DNA of 6,272 bases from an uncultured bacterium (GTDB lineage Bacteria; Cloacimonadota; Cloacimonadia; Cloacimonadales; Cloacimonadaceae): contig CALLHY010000056.1 in assembly GCA_938009275.1 (NCBI GenBank), positions 1 to 6,272 on the forward strand. The letters are read 5' to 3'. This document shows, one piece after another, positions 6,170 through 6,272 of the stretch (position 1 is the first letter of the stretch; each line of letters begins with the position of its first letter). A program made the position numbers and the translations under genes. The notes beneath the pieces are model-generated. The model was given only the letters and a program-made list of their open reading frames with translations. It did no database searches and was not told where the DNA came from.

Positions 6170-6272
6170 ATGTCTAAGCGCAGTAGTGTTTTCAATACAA
6201 TCCGCACCGAAGGTGCCATCCTGCCTGCCGAACTGCTTCAAAGGATTGTCAGTGGTGACGCAACTCTGGAAG
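6170..6272 (+). CDS. drmMI: N-terminus of DISARM-associated adenine-specific DNA methyltransferase (DrmMI-like), cut by right edge
   Basis: Only 34 codons are visible, beginning MSKRSSVFNTIRTEGAILP and continuing AELLQRIVSGDATLE. The pattern F-x-x-I-R-T-E-G-x-x-L-P-x-x-L-L-Q-R-I is what I recall from the N-terminus of the large Eco57I-type/PglX-like N6-adenine methylases encoded directly after DrmD; no methylase motif (SAM-binding FxGxG, NPPY) lies in the visible part. If correct, it marks host DNA so the DISARM machinery spares it. No good Shine-Dalgarno precedes the ATG (GGA at 6161-6163 is the best), and the right arm of the IVS-like element ends 9 nt upstream, so its original leader may have been replaced. 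The call rests on this short stretch and the position after drmD. Confidence 0.7.
   Translation, partial: MSKRSSVFNTIRTEGAILPAELLQRIVSGDATLE

Overview
The window carries part of a bacterial DISARM-like anti-phage island, with all genes on the + strand. It shows no rRNA, tRNA or housekeeping marker, so the host can only be guessed. Shine-Dalgarno sites, a sigma70-type promoter and moderate GC point to a bacterium. The 23S-IVS-type four-helix-bundle gene and the Fic operator repeats are of a kind I associate with Bacteroidota, Cloacimonadota and related candidate phyla. That assignment is weak.

Layout, left to right: (1) nt 1-1472, the C-terminal ~490 codons of a protein cut by the left edge, with a zinc-ribbon/DUF1998 region as found at the end of large DEAD/DEAH helicases and a C-terminal PD-(D/E)xK/Vsr-like nuclease-type domain. 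(2) nt 1473-1702, a regulatory gap with three direct repeats spaced exactly 42 bp apart and a good promoter whose -35 box lies inside the third repeat. (3) nt 1703-2773, a class II Fic AMP-transferase with a C-terminal winged helix. (4) nt 2779-5637, a complete SNF2-type helicase of the DISARM DrmD family, starting 5 nt after fic. (5) nt 5638-6169, a gap filled by a ~500-bp IVS-like element: a four-helix-bundle protein gene (5727-6101) between long imperfect inverted arms. (6) nt 6170-6272, the first 34 codons of a gene matching the N-terminus of the DISARM-associated Eco57I-type adenine methylase (DrmMI-like), cut by the right edge.

How the parts may work together: DrmD plus its methylase form the class 1 DISARM core, which marks self DNA and acts on unmodified incoming DNA. 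The DUF1998 protein, if its missing N-terminus is a helicase, would supply the DrmA/DrmB-type activity and apparently carries its own nuclease-like domain. The Fic gene sits between these parts and is likely co-transcribed with drmD from a promoter it may itself control through its winged helix. The IVS-like element splits drmD from the methylase and looks like a later insertion. The less ordinary parts are the helically phased repeat array, the Fic protein at the head of the drmD operon, and the IVS-like cassette in a defence operon.
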